Part shown: positions 17,029 to 27,054 of the stretch, piece by piece | How positions within the stretch are numbered: position 1 is the stretch's first letter | Layout of the letters: every line of letters starts with the position of its first letter | Assembly: GCF_017497975.1 (NCBI RefSeq) | Contig: NZ_JAGDEL010000008.1 | Coordinates: forward strand, 62,001-126,000 | Length of the DNA: 64,000 nucleotides | Direction of reading: 5' to 3' | Origin: Metabacillus bambusae | GTDB taxonomy: Bacteria; Bacillota; Bacilli; Bacillales; Bacillaceae | Made by a program: the position numbers and the translations under genes | Notes under the pieces: generated by a model | Told to the model about the DNA's origin: nothing | Database searches by the model: none | What the model saw: only the letters and a program-made list of their open reading frames with translations

Positions 17029-18222
17029 ATGAATAATGAATCAGCAAAAGTGATTAACCAAACTGAAAAATACGGTGCAAAGAATTATCATCCACTCCCA
17101 ATTGTGATCTCAAAAGCAGAAGGGATTTGGGTGGAGGATCCTGAAGGCAATACGTATTTGGATATGTTAAGTGCATATTCAGCGGTTAATCAAGGACATC
17201 GCCATCCGAAGATTATTCAGGCCCTTAAAAGTCAAGCAGATCGAGTAACCCTCACATCACGTGCTTTTCATAATGATCAGTTAGGACCATGGTACGAAAA
17301 AATTGCCCAAATTACGAAAAAAGACATGGCATTACCGATGAATACAGGTGCAGAGGCAGTTGAAACGGCGATCAAAGCGGTTAGACGTTGGGGCTACCAA
17401 GTAAAAGGAATTCCTGACAATCAAGCAGAAATTATTGCCTGTGTTGGCAACTTTCATGGTCGAACAATGACAGCAGTTTCACTGTCATCAGATGAAGAAT
17501 ATCGCAAAGGATTCGGTCCTATGCTACCTGGAATAAAATTGATTCCATATGGTGATATTGAAGCATTAAAATCAGCTATTACACCACAAACTGCTGGATT
17601 TCTTATTGAACCAATTCAAGGTGAAGCAGGTATTTTGCTTCCACCTAAAGGGTTCCTAAAAGAAGCGTATGATTTATGTAAAGCAAATCAAGTTCTTTTC
17701 GTTGCCGATGAAATCCAAGCAGGACTTGGTCGATCGGGAAAAATGTTTGCTTGTGATTGGGAGGATGTCATTCCTGATATGTATATTTTAGGAAAAGCAC
17801 TTGGTGGCGGTGTGTTCCCAATTTCATGTGTTGTCGCAAATCGTGATATTTTAGGCGTTTTTAATCCAGGATCACATGGTTCAACTTTTGGCGGGAATCC
17901 ACTTGCATGTGCAGTATCAATTGCTTCACTAGAAGTAATTGAAGAGGAAAATCTTGTAGAACGTTCATTGAAACTAGGTGAGTATTTTGTTGAACGCTTA
18001 AAACAAATCAAAAATCCAATCATTAAAGATATTAGAGGGAGAGGCTTATTTATTGGTGTTGAGCTTACCGAAGCTGCAAGACCTTATTGCGAAAGGCTGA
18101 AGGAAAACGGATTATTGTGTAAGGAAACACATGACACTGTCATTCGATTTGCCCCACCCCTCGTTATTACAGAAACAGAATTGGACTGGGCAATGGAACG
18201 GATTAAACGCGTTTTATCATAA
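17029..18222 (+). CDS. rocD: Ornithine aminotransferase
   Basis: A 397-residue class III PLP aminotransferase that converts ornithine and 2-oxoglutarate to glutamate semialdehyde and glutamate, the step after arginase. The PLP lysine is Lys256 in [10 protein letters not shown]. The cofactor-binding [13 protein letters not shown] and substrate-side [12 protein letters not shown] are present. RBS AAGGAGG. The adjacency to rocF gives arginine to glutamate semialdehyde; the dehydrogenase rocA is not in the window. Confidence 0.92.
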   Translation: MNNESAKVINQTEKYGAKNYHPLPIVISKAEGIWVEDPEGNTYLDMLSAYSAVNQGHRHPKIIQALKSQADRVTLTSRAFHNDQLGPWYEKIAQITKKDMALPMNTGAEAVETAIKAVRRWGYQVKGIPDNQAEIIACVGNFHGRTMTAVSLSSDEEYRKGFGPMLPGIKLIPYGDIEALKSAITPQTAGFLIEPIQGEAGILLPPKGFLKEAYDLCKANQVLFVADEIQAGLGRSGKMFACDWEDVIPDMYILGKALGGGVFPISCVVANRDILGVFNPGSHGSTFGGNPLACAVSIASLEVIEEENLVERSLKLGEYFVERLKQIKNPIIKDIRGRGLFIGVELTEAARPYCERLKENGLLCKETHDTVIRFAPPLVITETELDWAMERIKRVLS

Positions 18223-18283
18223 TTGCAAAACTTGATGAAGGGGAAACTACGACTCTTTAAAATAATGAAAAAGTTCAGTTGAG

Positions 18284-18313
18284 AGGCCATACACAATGTG
18301 TGTGGTCTTTTTC
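18284..18313 (+). terminator. Terminator of rocF-rocD
   Basis: An 11-bp stem with two G-U pairs (18284-18294 with 18298-18308), a three-base loop and a T-run. Confidence 0.65.
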
Positions 18314-18440
18314 CATTTATATTAGAATCCCTTTACCAATTAACGATTCAGAATACCCACTTCCTAGATCATTTGAACCAATCTTTTTAAAATAGATGTT
18401 CTTTTTCTTAGGCACTTGTAATTAATTTCACAGGATGTAA

Positions 18441-18470
18441 TTGACTTTGATAATCATTATCAACTATGAT
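18441..18470 (+). promoter_or_regulatory. Siderophore operon promoter with perfect Fur box
   Basis: TTGACT (18441-18446), an 18-base spacer and TATGAT (18465-18470). The spacer contains TGATAATCATTATCA (18448-18462), a perfect 7-1-7 Fur box. Iron-loaded Fur would block RNA polymerase directly. Confidence 0.85.
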
Positions 18471-18487
18471 GACGTTATGAAATTAAT

Positions 18488-18502
18488 TGAAAATCATTAT
18501 CA
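18488..18502 (+). promoter_or_regulatory. Second Fur box
   Basis: TGAAAATCATTATCA has one mismatch to the 7-1-7 consensus. Its centre is 40 bases after the first box, about four helical turns, just downstream of the predicted transcription start. Confidence 0.8.
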
Positions 18503-18551
18503 ATTAAAAATTAGATGTGATTTTTCAAATGATCATAAAGGAGTGAACATT

Positions 18552-19922
18552 ATGGAAGCAATTATACCGACTCAATCAAAGAATCAAACGTTACTGGATG
18601 TGCAAGAGAGAAGAGAATCTAATGCAAGGTCGTATCCAAGAAGATTGCCTTTAGCCATTAAACGCGCAGAAGGTGTTTATATTACCGATATGGATGGTAA
18701 GAGCTATATTGATTGCCTTGCTGGTGCAGGCACACTGGCTTTAGGGCATAACCATCCTGTTGTTCGTGAAGCAATTGAAGATGTTCTTCATTCTTATTTA
18801 CCGTTACACACACTTGATTTAACAACACCAGTAAAGGAAGCCTTTGTGGATGAAATATTCGACTCATTGCCACAAGCTTTTGCCGAAAAAGCAAAAATTC
18901 AATTTTGCGGCCCGACCGGTGGTGATGCGATCGAAGCAGCTTTAAAACTAGTGAAAACAGCAACTGGTAATCGAGCTATTTTATCCTTTCAGGGTGGATA
19001 TCATGGGTCAACTCATGGGACCTTGAGTATTAGCGGAACAATAGGTCCGAAAAAGAAAATCCATGCACTTGTTCCAGATACACACTTTCTTCCATACCCC
19101 TATGAATATCGTTGTCCATTCGGAATTGGAAAGGAAGGACATCAAATAAGTAGTACATATATTGAGAATTTACTAGATGATCCTGAAAGCGGAATTGTAT
19201 CTCCGGCAGCGATCATAGTTGAAGTTGTTCAAGGTGAAGGTGGATCAATACCTGCTCCAGTTGAGTGGTTAAAAGAGCTTCGCCGAATCACAAAAGAAAG
19301 AAAGATACCGTTAATCATTGATGAGGTACAAACAGGAATTGGTCGTACAGGCAAAATGTTTGCCTTTGAGCATGCGGGAATTGAACCAGATGTTCTTGTC
19401 TTATCAAAAGCTGTTGGAGGCAGTCTTCCACTTTCAGTTATGCTATATGACCGCAGTCTTGATCAATGGGAACCAGGTGCACATATTGGAACCTTTAGAG
19501 GAAATCAAATGGCTATGGCTACTGGACGTGCAACATTACGTTATGTGAAAGAAAATCAACTACCTAATCATGTAGAAAAAATCGGTTCATACTTAAAGAA
19601 ACAATTACATTCTTTGCAAAGGGAGATGTCGTCAATAGGTGATATAAGAGGTCGAGGACTCATGCTTGGGATTGAAATTATCAACCCGAACAAACATTCA
19701 AATCACCTTGGAAGCTTTCCAGCATATCCGGAACTTGCGAGCATGATTCAACAAGAATGCTTTAAGAGGGGCCTGATTTTAGAGGTTGGTGGTCGATTTA
19801 GTACAGTTATTCGCTTACTACCTCCACTCATTATAACGAAAGAGCAAGTCGATGATGTCCTGCAACGTTTCAATGAAGCGATTAAGAGCGCAGAAACTCA
19901 ACTAGGATTGCGTTTAAGGTGA
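18552..19922 (+). CDS. dat: Diaminobutyrate--2-oxoglutarate aminotransferase (siderophore)
   Basis: A 456-residue class III PLP aminotransferase that makes L-2,4-diaminobutyrate from aspartate semialdehyde. It is the RhbA-type first step towards 1,3-diaminopropane. Motifs include FCGPTGGDAIEAALK, LIIDEVQTGIGRTGKMFAFE and the PLP lysine in VLSKAVGGSLP. The ATG at 18552 has AAAGGAG (18537-18543). The frame is open back to 18441, but that part covers the Fur-controlled promoter and is not translated. It is first of six genes in rhizobactin order. Confidence 0.9.
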   Translation: MEAIIPTQSKNQTLLDVQERRESNARSYPRRLPLAIKRAEGVYITDMDGKSYIDCLAGAGTLALGHNHPVVREAIEDVLHSYLPLHTLDLTTPVKEAFVDEIFDSLPQAFAEKAKIQFCGPTGGDAIEAALKLVKTATGNRAILSFQGGYHGSTHGTLSISGTIGPKKKIHALVPDTHFLPYPYEYRCPFGIGKEGHQISSTYIENLLDDPESGIVSPAAIIVEVVQGEGGSIPAPVEWLKELRRITKERKIPLIIDEVQTGIGRTGKMFAFEHAGIEPDVLVLSKAVGGSLPLSVMLYDRSLDQWEPGAHIGTFRGNQMAMATGRATLRYVKENQLPNHVEKIGSYLKKQLHSLQREMSSIGDIRGRGLMLGIEIINPNKHSNHLGSFPAYPELASMIQQECFKRGLILEVGGRFSTVIRLLPPLIITKEQVDDVLQRFNEAIKSAETQLGLRLR

Positions 19923-19927
19923 AAAGA

Positions 19928-21451
19928 ATGAATGCTAATTTTAACCAATGGTTTTTGCAACCAAATGCTCAAAGTGAAAAAACGTTCTTTGAACTAATGA
20001 ATACCACCTTAACGTTAATTGCAGAGGAAACGAAAAGAACAAACAAACCGTTTTCCGGTGCAACTCGCCAAGACATCCAATCAATCGTGAAAAAGATAAC
20101 GAACATCACTGGAATTGGCCAAGAGCTGGATGTTGTTATGAAAGAAATTCAAGAGGTTATCGTAAGAAACTCGTTACAGATTTCGCACCCTTCAGCAATG
20201 GCACATCTTCATTGTCCGCCATTGCTGCCATCGGTAGCAGCAGAGATACTAATCAGTGCAGGTAATCAATCGATGGATTCATGGGATCAAAGTCCAGCTG
20301 CTACTTATGTTGAGGAAGAGGTCATTCATTATTTCACAAAAAATATTGGCTATTCATCTGAAGCAGATGGAGTTTTTACAAGCGGTGGGACACAATCCAA
20401 TTACATGGGGCTATTACTTGCACGAAATAAAGCGTGCCAAACGTTATTCTCAGTTCAAGTTCAAGAAGATGGACTTCCTGCTGAGGCAAATAAATTGCGA
20501 ATACTATGCTCAGAACATGCCCATTTTACTGTCCAGCAATCAGCGGCACAACTTGGACTTGGCATCAATTCTGTTATAAAAGTAAAAACAAATGATTCTC
20601 AACAAATGTGTCTCAAGGATGCAAAGTACAAGGTGAATGAACTTCTTAAGCAAGGATTACTTCCCTTTATGATTGTCGCAACAGCTGGAACAACTGACTT
20701 TGGGAGTATAGACGATCTAACTGAACTTGCTAACCTAGCAAACGACTATCAATTGTGGCTGCATGTAGATGCTGCATTTGGAGGAGCCTTATTATTTTCC
20801 CATCACTATCACCATCTGCTCGAGCATATTTGCTTAGCTGATTCAATCACAATTGATTTCCATAAGCTTTATTACCAATCAATTAGCTGTGGAGCGTTTT
20901 TTGTGAAACATAAGCAATCCTTTCAACATATTGCTTACCATGCTGATTACTTAAATCCTGAAGAAGATCAGAAGGATGGAATTATCAACCTTGTTGAAAA
21001 AAGTGTCCAAACAACAAAACGATTTGATGCGCTAAAGCTGTTAATGACCTTTAAGTTAGTGGGTACAGATGTTTTTGGAGAAATGGTTGACTATACCATT
21101 CAGCTTGCAAAAAATACGGCACAGCTATTAAACCGTGACACACAGTTCGAAGTTCTAAACGAACCAACCCTTAACGCTGTATTGTTCCGTTATCTTCCCG
21201 TAAACCAGGTGGAGGATCATAGCTTTGTAGATGAATTAAACCTTGAACTTCAGCGTTATTTTTATCAAAGTGGTGACCTCATCATGGCTAAAACGAAGCA
21301 AAATGGGAAAGTGTATTTGAAATTTACGATGCTTAATCCACTAAATTCGATCAGTAACATGGAAGCTCATATTAAAAAAATCAAACAGATTGGTGAAAAA
21401 ATAGCGAGTGAGAAAGGAGAGAATAGCTATGAATATTCCGTTCATTTCTAA
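19928..21451 (+). CDS. ddc: L-2,4-diaminobutyrate decarboxylase
   Basis: A 507-residue group II PLP decarboxylase (RhbB type) that converts diaminobutyrate to 1,3-diaminopropane, the backbone diamine of schizokinen and rhizobactin. Visible are HLHCPPLLPSVAAE, TSGGTQSNYMGLLLAR, HVDAAFGGALLFS, and the PLP lysine in IDFHKLYYQ. The ATG at 19928 is preferred, with AAGGTG 6 bases upstream; a GTG at 19919 overlapping the previous stop is possible. Translational coupling with the aminotransferase is likely. Confidence 0.88.
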   Translation: MNANFNQWFLQPNAQSEKTFFELMNTTLTLIAEETKRTNKPFSGATRQDIQSIVKKITNITGIGQELDVVMKEIQEVIVRNSLQISHPSAMAHLHCPPLLPSVAAEILISAGNQSMDSWDQSPAATYVEEEVIHYFTKNIGYSSEADGVFTSGGTQSNYMGLLLARNKACQTLFSVQVQEDGLPAEANKLRILCSEHAHFTVQQSAAQLGLGINSVIKVKTNDSQQMCLKDAKYKVNELLKQGLLPFMIVATAGTTDFGSIDDLTELANLANDYQLWLHVDAAFGGALLFSHHYHHLLEHICLADSITIDFHKLYYQSISCGAFFVKHKQSFQHIAYHADYLNPEEDQKDGIINLVEKSVQTTKRFDALKLLMTFKLVGTDVFGEMVDYTIQLAKNTAQLLNRDTQFEVLNEPTLNAVLFRYLPVNQVEDHSFVDELNLELQRYFYQSGDLIMAKTKQNGKVYLKFTMLNPLNSISNMEAHIKKIKQIGEKIASEKGENSYEYSVHF

Positions 21452-23228
21452 TCATCTAACTATGCAGAATCTACTTAATTGTTACATAAAGGAAACGAGG
21501 CAAGGTGTGCTGAAGGACGCTAAGGAAATAGACTTTCAATTAGAGGATGATAGTTGTAATGAAGTATATGACATTTCTTTAAAAAGTCAGTCTGTTACAC
21601 TGTACGTTCCAGTTCGTTACAAATCTATAACAGGGCGCCATTTGTTATCGCCTTCAATGTACTATCAAGTGAAAAATGGGGAAGTTAAAGCTCTAGATTA
21701 TTTGACATTAATTACGTATTTGCAAAAGGAGTTTGCTGAAACATCAAATAAACCTGTTCATACCGAAGAACTTATCCTTAGAACAATCTTAAGCTATCAA
21801 ACAATTAAAGGAATTCTTTTACACCGTAGTAATGATCTTGATGAATGCTATCAAACGAATAAAACATTTTTGCAATCTGAGCAGTCTTTATTAATTGGTC
21901 ATCAAGTTCATCCAACTCCAAAAAGTCGTCAAGGAATTGATGAGGATGAAGAGCATATTTTTGCACCTGAGAGAAAAGGATCGTTTCAGCTTCATTATTT
22001 TCATGCCAACAATGACTTCGTTGAGGAAGACTCGATTCTAGCAAAAAGTGCTACAGCACTTATAAAAGAAGAAATTAAAAAGGACTCTTCAGTATCTGAA
22101 GAATTTAAAGAAACTTATTGTCATGATGATGGCTATTCCTTGATCCCTGTTCATCCTTTACAGGCGAGAAAGCTGCTTGGCAAGGAAAACGTATGCCAGC
22201 TCATTCAATCTGGAAAACTTTCATATCTCGGTCCACAGGGGCGAAAATTTTCGCCAACCTCTTCTGTTCGAACAGTCTATAGTCAGGATACAAGGTTTAT
22301 GTATAAATTCTCGATTCCAGTGAAAATCACCAATTCATTACGGATAAATAAAAGGAAAGAGCTTGATCGGGGTGTGGAGGTGAGTCGTTTATTGGAATGT
22401 TTACTAAATGACAAGCTAAACGTCCAACAAGGCTTTAAAATCATTCAAGATCCTGCTTATATCACATTAAAACTAGATGAAGAAGAATCTGGGTTTGAAG
22501 TAGTGATCCGGGAAAATCCGTTCCAACAAGGAGAAGCAGAACGGACAACGTTACTTGCAGGTCTGTGTCAGGATCATATAGCTGGCGGTTCATCCCATCT
22601 AGCAAACATCATTAATAATCTGGCTAAAATAGAGAAGCTCTCGATTAGACAAGTAAGTGAGGAGTGGTTTCGCCGTTACTTAAAGGTAAGTCTACAACCA
22701 CTTTACTGGATGTATGCAACATACGGGATCGCTCTCGAAGCACACCAACAAAACTCAATTATTAAATTAGATGAGAAAGGATACCCTCAAACATTTTATT
22801 ACCGTGATAATCAAGGCTATTATTTTATGGAATCAAAAGCAGAGATTCTAAAACAGATTATCCCAAATTTAAATGAAAAAAGTGACACTATTTGTGCTGA
22901 TACAGTGGCAGAAGAACGCTTTCGTTATTATTTCTTTTTTAACCATTTATTTGGATTAATAAATTCTTTTGGTGTTAACCGTCTCATCGATGAGCAGCAA
23001 TTACTGTTAGTCCTTAAAGATGAATTGAGGCTATTACAAGAACAATATGGTGATTCAACGAATTTATTAAACTCTTTGTTAACTGAAGAAACACTCCCTT
23101 GTAAGGCCAACCTGCTGACAAGGGTACATGATATGGATGAACTTGTTGGCTCTCTTGAAACACAATCAGTTTACACTCATGTTGCCAATCCTTTGTACAA
23201 ACTAGTAGGTGAATTACATGGTGTCTAA
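21429..23228 (+). CDS. IucA/IucC-family NIS siderophore synthetase (RhbC-like)
   Basis: A 599-residue NRPS-independent siderophore synthetase that uses ATP to couple a citrate carboxylate to an amine or hydroxamate. Motifs include YSLIPVHPLQARKLLG, LSYLGPQGRKFSPTSSVRTVY, KFSIPVKITNSLRINKRKEL and AHQQNSIIKLD. RBS AAAGGAG is 9 bases before ATG 21429, and the gene overlaps the end of the decarboxylase by 23 bases. The second synthetase is the sixth gene, so the two probably act on the two ends of citrate. Confidence 0.88.
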   Translation: MNIPFISNHLTMQNLLNCYIKETRQGVLKDAKEIDFQLEDDSCNEVYDISLKSQSVTLYVPVRYKSITGRHLLSPSMYYQVKNGEVKALDYLTLITYLQKEFAETSNKPVHTEELILRTILSYQTIKGILLHRSNDLDECYQTNKTFLQSEQSLLIGHQVHPTPKSRQGIDEDEEHIFAPERKGSFQLHYFHANNDFVEEDSILAKSATALIKEEIKKDSSVSEEFKETYCHDDGYSLIPVHPLQARKLLGKENVCQLIQSGKLSYLGPQGRKFSPTSSVRTVYSQDTRFMYKFSIPVKITNSLRINKRKELDRGVEVSRLLECLLNDKLNVQQGFKIIQDPAYITLKLDEEESGFEVVIRENPFQQGEAERTTLLAGLCQDHIAGGSSHLANIINNLAKIEKLSIRQVSEEWFRRYLKVSLQPLYWMYATYGIALEAHQQNSIIKLDEKGYPQTFYYRDNQGYYFMESKAEILKQIIPNLNEKSDTICADTVAEERFRYYFFFNHLFGLINSFGVNRLIDEQQLLLVLKDELRLLQEQYGDSTNLLNSLLTEETLPCKANLLTRVHDMDELVGSLETQSVYTHVANPLYKLVGELHGV

Positions 23229-23823
23229 GCTCATCATAAAGCAGTCGTTTTCTTTTCAACGATATGATTTAAATGTAAATAAAACGATTTCGTTCCGTGA
23301 GGTTCATTTTGACCGCGATGTCAAATTACTTCATTCATGGATGAATGAAAAGCATGTTGTACCATATTGGCAATTAGATCTTTCATTATCTGATTATAGC
23401 CTCCATTTACAGAATTTTTTGAAATGTGAGCATCAAACACTATTGATTGGTGAAATTGATGGAGTACCGATTAGTTATTGGGAGTCATATTGGGTAAAAG
23501 GAGATCTTATCAAAAACTATTATGAATTTGATGAATATGATCAAGGTGTTCATTTACTTATTGGGGAAAAAGACTATCTTGGTATAGGGTTGATTTATCC
23601 GTTACTAATGACGATCTTGTCTCAAAAATTTCAAGTTTCCCAAACGGAAAAAGTGATTGCAGAACCAGATGTTCGAAATGAAAAAATGATTCATGTGTTT
23701 AAAAAATGTGGTTTTACACCTATTAAAGAGGTGGAACTCCCTGATAAAACAGGACTGCTCATGTTTTGCGAACGGAGCACATTTGAAAGGAGGTGGACTG
23801 ATTGGCAGCAAAACAAATTTTAG
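23218..23823 (+). CDS. Siderophore acetyltransferase, GNAT family (RhbD/IucB-like)
   Basis: A 201-residue N-acyltransferase expected to acetylate N-hydroxy-1,3-diaminopropane with acetyl-CoA, giving the hydroxamate. Family signatures are FDRDVKLLHSWMNEKHVVPYW, GEIDGVPISYWESYWV, YDQGVHLLIG and VIAEPDVRNEKMIHVFKKCGF. The ATG at 23218 overlaps the upstream stop by 11 bases with only a weak AGGTGA. A GTG at 23209 is an alternative. It sits between a NIS synthetase and the hydroxylase as in rhb operons. Confidence 0.85.
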   Translation: MVSKLIIKQSFSFQRYDLNVNKTISFREVHFDRDVKLLHSWMNEKHVVPYWQLDLSLSDYSLHLQNFLKCEHQTLLIGEIDGVPISYWESYWVKGDLIKNYYEFDEYDQGVHLLIGEKDYLGIGLIYPLLMTILSQKFQVSQTEKVIAEPDVRNEKMIHVFKKCGFTPIKEVELPDKTGLLMFCERSTFERRWTDWQQNKF

Positions 23824-25094
23824 ATGTCATTGGTGTAGGTATTGGTCCTTTTAATTTAGGATTAGCAGCTCTACTAGAAAAAACGGAGTGTAGCTCTTTA
23901 TTCTTTGATAAAAAGCCTCGATTTGATTGGCATCCTGGAATGCTAATCGAAGGAACGACACTACAAGTCCCATTTTTGGCTGATGCTGTAACAATGGTTG
24001 ATCCTACAAGTCGGTTTAGCTACTTAAATTATTTGCATATGCAAAAGCGATTGTATCATTTTTATTTTCTTGAAAAGTTCCAAATTCCACGAAATGAATA
24101 CAATCACTATTGTAGATGGATAGCCGAACAGCTTCCACAGCTTCAATTTGGTTTTGAAGTAGAGAATATTGAACGAACGGAAGAAGGGTATTATTGTGTA
24201 ACGGTTTTTTCTGTAGGGACTGGTGAGCGAAAAACCTATGAAACAAAGCATGTTGTGCTTGGTATCGGAACACGGCCATTTCTGCCGGAGAAATTTAATC
24301 GAGAAAGTGAACGAATCTTTCATTCATCACAATACAAAAATAAACGAAACGATGCTTTACAAGCTAAATCTGTTACGATCATAGGCTCTGGTCAAAGTGC
24401 TGCAGAAATTTTCTATGATCTTTTATCAAGGCAGACAGATCATTCCTATCAGTTGTCTTGGTTTACTAGGTCAAAAGGTTTTTATCCGATGGAATATTCG
24501 AAGCTAGGCTTAGAGCATTTCTCACCAGACTATACGAAGTATTTTTATCAGTTACCAAATGAAAAGAAAAAGGCCGCCCTAAAGAATCAGGCCTTACTTT
24601 ATAAAGGGATTAGCTTTACAACGATTGCCGATATTTATGACTTATTATATGAGCGATCGATAGGAAACTGTAATTCGAATGTACATCTCCAAGCATTAAC
24701 CGAGCTAGTTTCCATTGAAGAATGGAATGAAAAATTACGCTTATCACTCTATCAGCACGAGCAGGAATCAAGTAAGCAGGTTGATAGTGATGTTGTGATT
24801 CTTGCTACAGGCTACCAACCGTTTATTCCTGATTGTTTAAAAGGAATTGAAGGCTTTATTGAGTGGGATGAGAACGGCCAGTTAATGATCCAAGAAAATT
24901 ATAAAGTTAAAACAAAGACGGAAAGTGAACACCATCTATTTGTCCAAAATGGTGAACTGCATACACATGGAGTCGGTGCCCCTGATTTAGGTCTTGGTGC
25001 ATTTAGAAGTGCAACAATTATCAACCAACTAGTAGGAAAAGAAGTGTACAAAATATATGAACATCATAATGTGTTCCAGCAATTTGGAATGTAA
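23802..25094 (+). CDS. Flavin N-monooxygenase for siderophore diamine (RhbE/IucD-like)
   Basis: A 430-residue FAD- and NADPH-dependent N-hydroxylase of the SidA/IucD/PvdA family, expected to hydroxylate 1,3-diaminopropane. The FAD motif VIGVGIGPFNLGLAALL is at the N-terminus, the NADPH motif TIIGSGQSAAEIFYD in the middle, and ATGYQPFIP near the end. The start is TTG 23802 with a near-perfect AAAGGAGGTG. It overlaps the acetyltransferase by 22 bases. Confidence 0.9.
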   Translation: MAAKQILDVIGVGIGPFNLGLAALLEKTECSSLFFDKKPRFDWHPGMLIEGTTLQVPFLADAVTMVDPTSRFSYLNYLHMQKRLYHFYFLEKFQIPRNEYNHYCRWIAEQLPQLQFGFEVENIERTEEGYYCVTVFSVGTGERKTYETKHVVLGIGTRPFLPEKFNRESERIFHSSQYKNKRNDALQAKSVTIIGSGQSAAEIFYDLLSRQTDHSYQLSWFTRSKGFYPMEYSKLGLEHFSPDYTKYFYQLPNEKKKAALKNQALLYKGISFTTIADIYDLLYERSIGNCNSNVHLQALTELVSIEEWNEKLRLSLYQHEQESSKQVDSDVVILATGYQPFIPDCLKGIEGFIEWDENGQLMIQENYKVKTKTESEHHLFVQNGELHTHGVGAPDLGLGAFRSATIINQLVGKEVYKIYEHHNVFQQFGM

Positions 25095-25124
25095 GCAAAT
25101 TACTATTAAAAGGAGTTGGAAAAC

Positions 25125-26930
25125 TTGAAAATATGTGAAACACCACTAACGATGTTAACTGAAGAGAATTGGAAGCTTGCAGACAAACAATTAGTCGCTA
25201 AAATGCTTCAAGAATTTATCTATGAAGAAATTTTGGTACCTGAACTGATTACTGAAGGAAATGGAATTTATGAGTATAAATGGACAGATAAGAAAGGAAT
25301 GGTATACAGATTTCAAGCAAAGAAACGTCTTTTCGATAGTGTTTCAGTTGTTTTTGATCGGATTGAAATTGATACGAAGGACAAAAATAATATGCCATTG
25401 TCACTTGCTCTATTACAAAGTATCCAAGAGGAAGGGAGTATGTCTGGTTCTACAGCAGGGCATTTAGTGAGGGAGTATTTACATACGTTGGTGGCAGACA
25501 CTCATTTAAAAGAGCGCTCAAAACGATCTGAAGAGCTTGTTGAATTGGATTATGCAGAGCTAGAGGGAGAAATGACAGGACATCCATGGATTACCTATAA
25601 TAAAGGACGGATCGGTTTCGGGTATGAAGATTATGTCCAATTTGCCCCAGAACAAAAAAAAGCAGTAAAGATATCGTGGATAGCTGTTCATAAAAAAATA
25701 GCGACCTTTCATGCGATAGAAGGGCTGAATTTTGATCAGGTAATTCAGCAAGAGCTTGGTGAGGAAACGCGTCAACGTTTTACTAACCGGTTGAAGGCTA
25801 TGAACTTACCACATGAGCAGTATTATTTCATGCCAATCCACCTATGGCAATGGAATCATTCGATTGTGACGATGTTTGCCGCAGAGATTGCTAGAAAAGA
25901 GATCTTTCCTTTGGGAGAAGAAGAGGATCTATATCTTCCACAGCAATCAATCCGTACTTTCGTGAATGTGACCAATAAAGAGAAGTATCATGTGAAATTA
26001 CCAATGAGCATTTTAAATACACTGGTCTATCGTGGTTTACCTGGTGAGAGAACCGTCATTGCTCCTGAAGTCACAACATTTATGAAGAACATTCTTAAAA
26101 ATGATTCATTTTTAAAAGATGAATGTCGCCTTGGATTATTAGGGGAGGTTGCAACGATGAATGTTGACCATCCTACGTTTAAAAAGATCACCGGATCACC
26201 CTATCAATATCTTGAACTACTTGGTGTCGTTTGGCGAGAAAGCATTTATAAAGAATTACAGAATGAAGAACGTGCAATCACACTAGCAGCTCTCTTGCAC
26301 GTAGATCATGAAGGGACTCCCTTTGTTACAAAATTGATTGAAAAGTCTGGGCTTACTGTAGAAGAATGGGTAAAGAAACTTGTAAACGCCATTTTACCAC
26401 CATTGCTCCATTACTTATATCAATATGGAACAGTCTTTTCACCACATGGGCAAAACACAGTGCTTGTACTGAAGGATTATACACCAGAACGTACGATCAT
26501 GAAGGATTTTGTTGATGATGTAAATATTAGTGATCAGCCATTTCCTGAGCTGTCAGTTCTCTCAGATGAGCTAAAGGAAGTACTAAGAAGTGAGGCACCA
26601 GAGGGATTAACTCAATTTATCTTAACAGGCTTGTTTATTTGTCACTTCAGATATTTAAGCAATATTCTTGAAGAAGAGGAACGGTTTTCTGAGATTTATT
26701 TTTGGGAGATTGTTCGTGAAGAAATCATTTCCTATCAAACGAGATTTCCTCAATTAAAAGAACGATTTGAGCTGTTTGATTTATTACGACCGACATTTAC
26801 GAAACTAACGTTGAACCGTAATCGAATGTTTGATTATGGGTATGGAGATGATGAAGACCGACCACATGCAAGTGAGTATGGGGTGGTTACAAACGCCCTT
26901 CATTCCGTTTCTGTAGAAAAGATTTTTTAG
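25125..26930 (+). CDS. IucA/IucC-family NIS siderophore synthetase (RhbF-like)
   Basis: A 601-residue second NIS synthetase closing the operon. Motifs are GHPWITYNKGRIGFG, YFMPIHLWQWNHSIV, LPQQSIRTFVNVTNKEKYHVKLP split across lobes, and FSPHGQNTVLVLKD. It probably attaches the second hydroxamate to the citrate intermediate. The TTG at 25125 is preferred because AAAAGGAG ends 10 bases before it; the TTG at 25116 is too close to that RBS. No siderophore exporter or uptake gene follows. Confidence 0.87.
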   Translation: MKICETPLTMLTEENWKLADKQLVAKMLQEFIYEEILVPELITEGNGIYEYKWTDKKGMVYRFQAKKRLFDSVSVVFDRIEIDTKDKNNMPLSLALLQSIQEEGSMSGSTAGHLVREYLHTLVADTHLKERSKRSEELVELDYAELEGEMTGHPWITYNKGRIGFGYEDYVQFAPEQKKAVKISWIAVHKKIATFHAIEGLNFDQVIQQELGEETRQRFTNRLKAMNLPHEQYYFMPIHLWQWNHSIVTMFAAEIARKEIFPLGEEEDLYLPQQSIRTFVNVTNKEKYHVKLPMSILNTLVYRGLPGERTVIAPEVTTFMKNILKNDSFLKDECRLGLLGEVATMNVDHPTFKKITGSPYQYLELLGVVWRESIYKELQNEERAITLAALLHVDHEGTPFVTKLIEKSGLTVEEWVKKLVNAILPPLLHYLYQYGTVFSPHGQNTVLVLKDYTPERTIMKDFVDDVNISDQPFPELSVLSDELKEVLRSEAPEGLTQFILTGLFICHFRYLSNILEEEERFSEIYFWEIVREEIISYQTRFPQLKERFELFDLLRPTFTKLTLNRNRMFDYGYGDDEDRPHASEYGVVTNALHSVSVEKIF

Positions 26931-26967
26931 AAGGTTTAAGCTGTTTATTGGAGCTTTTAAATTCTGG

Positions 26968-27001
26968 GAGGCATTACTTTTATCGTAATGCCTCTTGTTT
27001 T
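26968..27001 (+). terminator. Terminator of the siderophore operon
   Basis: GAGGCATTAC (26968-26977) pairs perfectly with GTAATGCCTC (26985-26994), followed by TTGTTTT. Confidence 0.85.
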
Positions 27002-27054
27002 CGTCTAAAATTGCTAAGGTCATTCAGTTGTAGATATGTAAACTTTATTTAATG

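Noticed and set aside
18441-18551. N-terminal extension of the diaminobutyrate aminotransferase
   Set aside because: It would be encoded by the Fur-controlled promoter itself; the RBS AAAGGAG supports ATG 18552.
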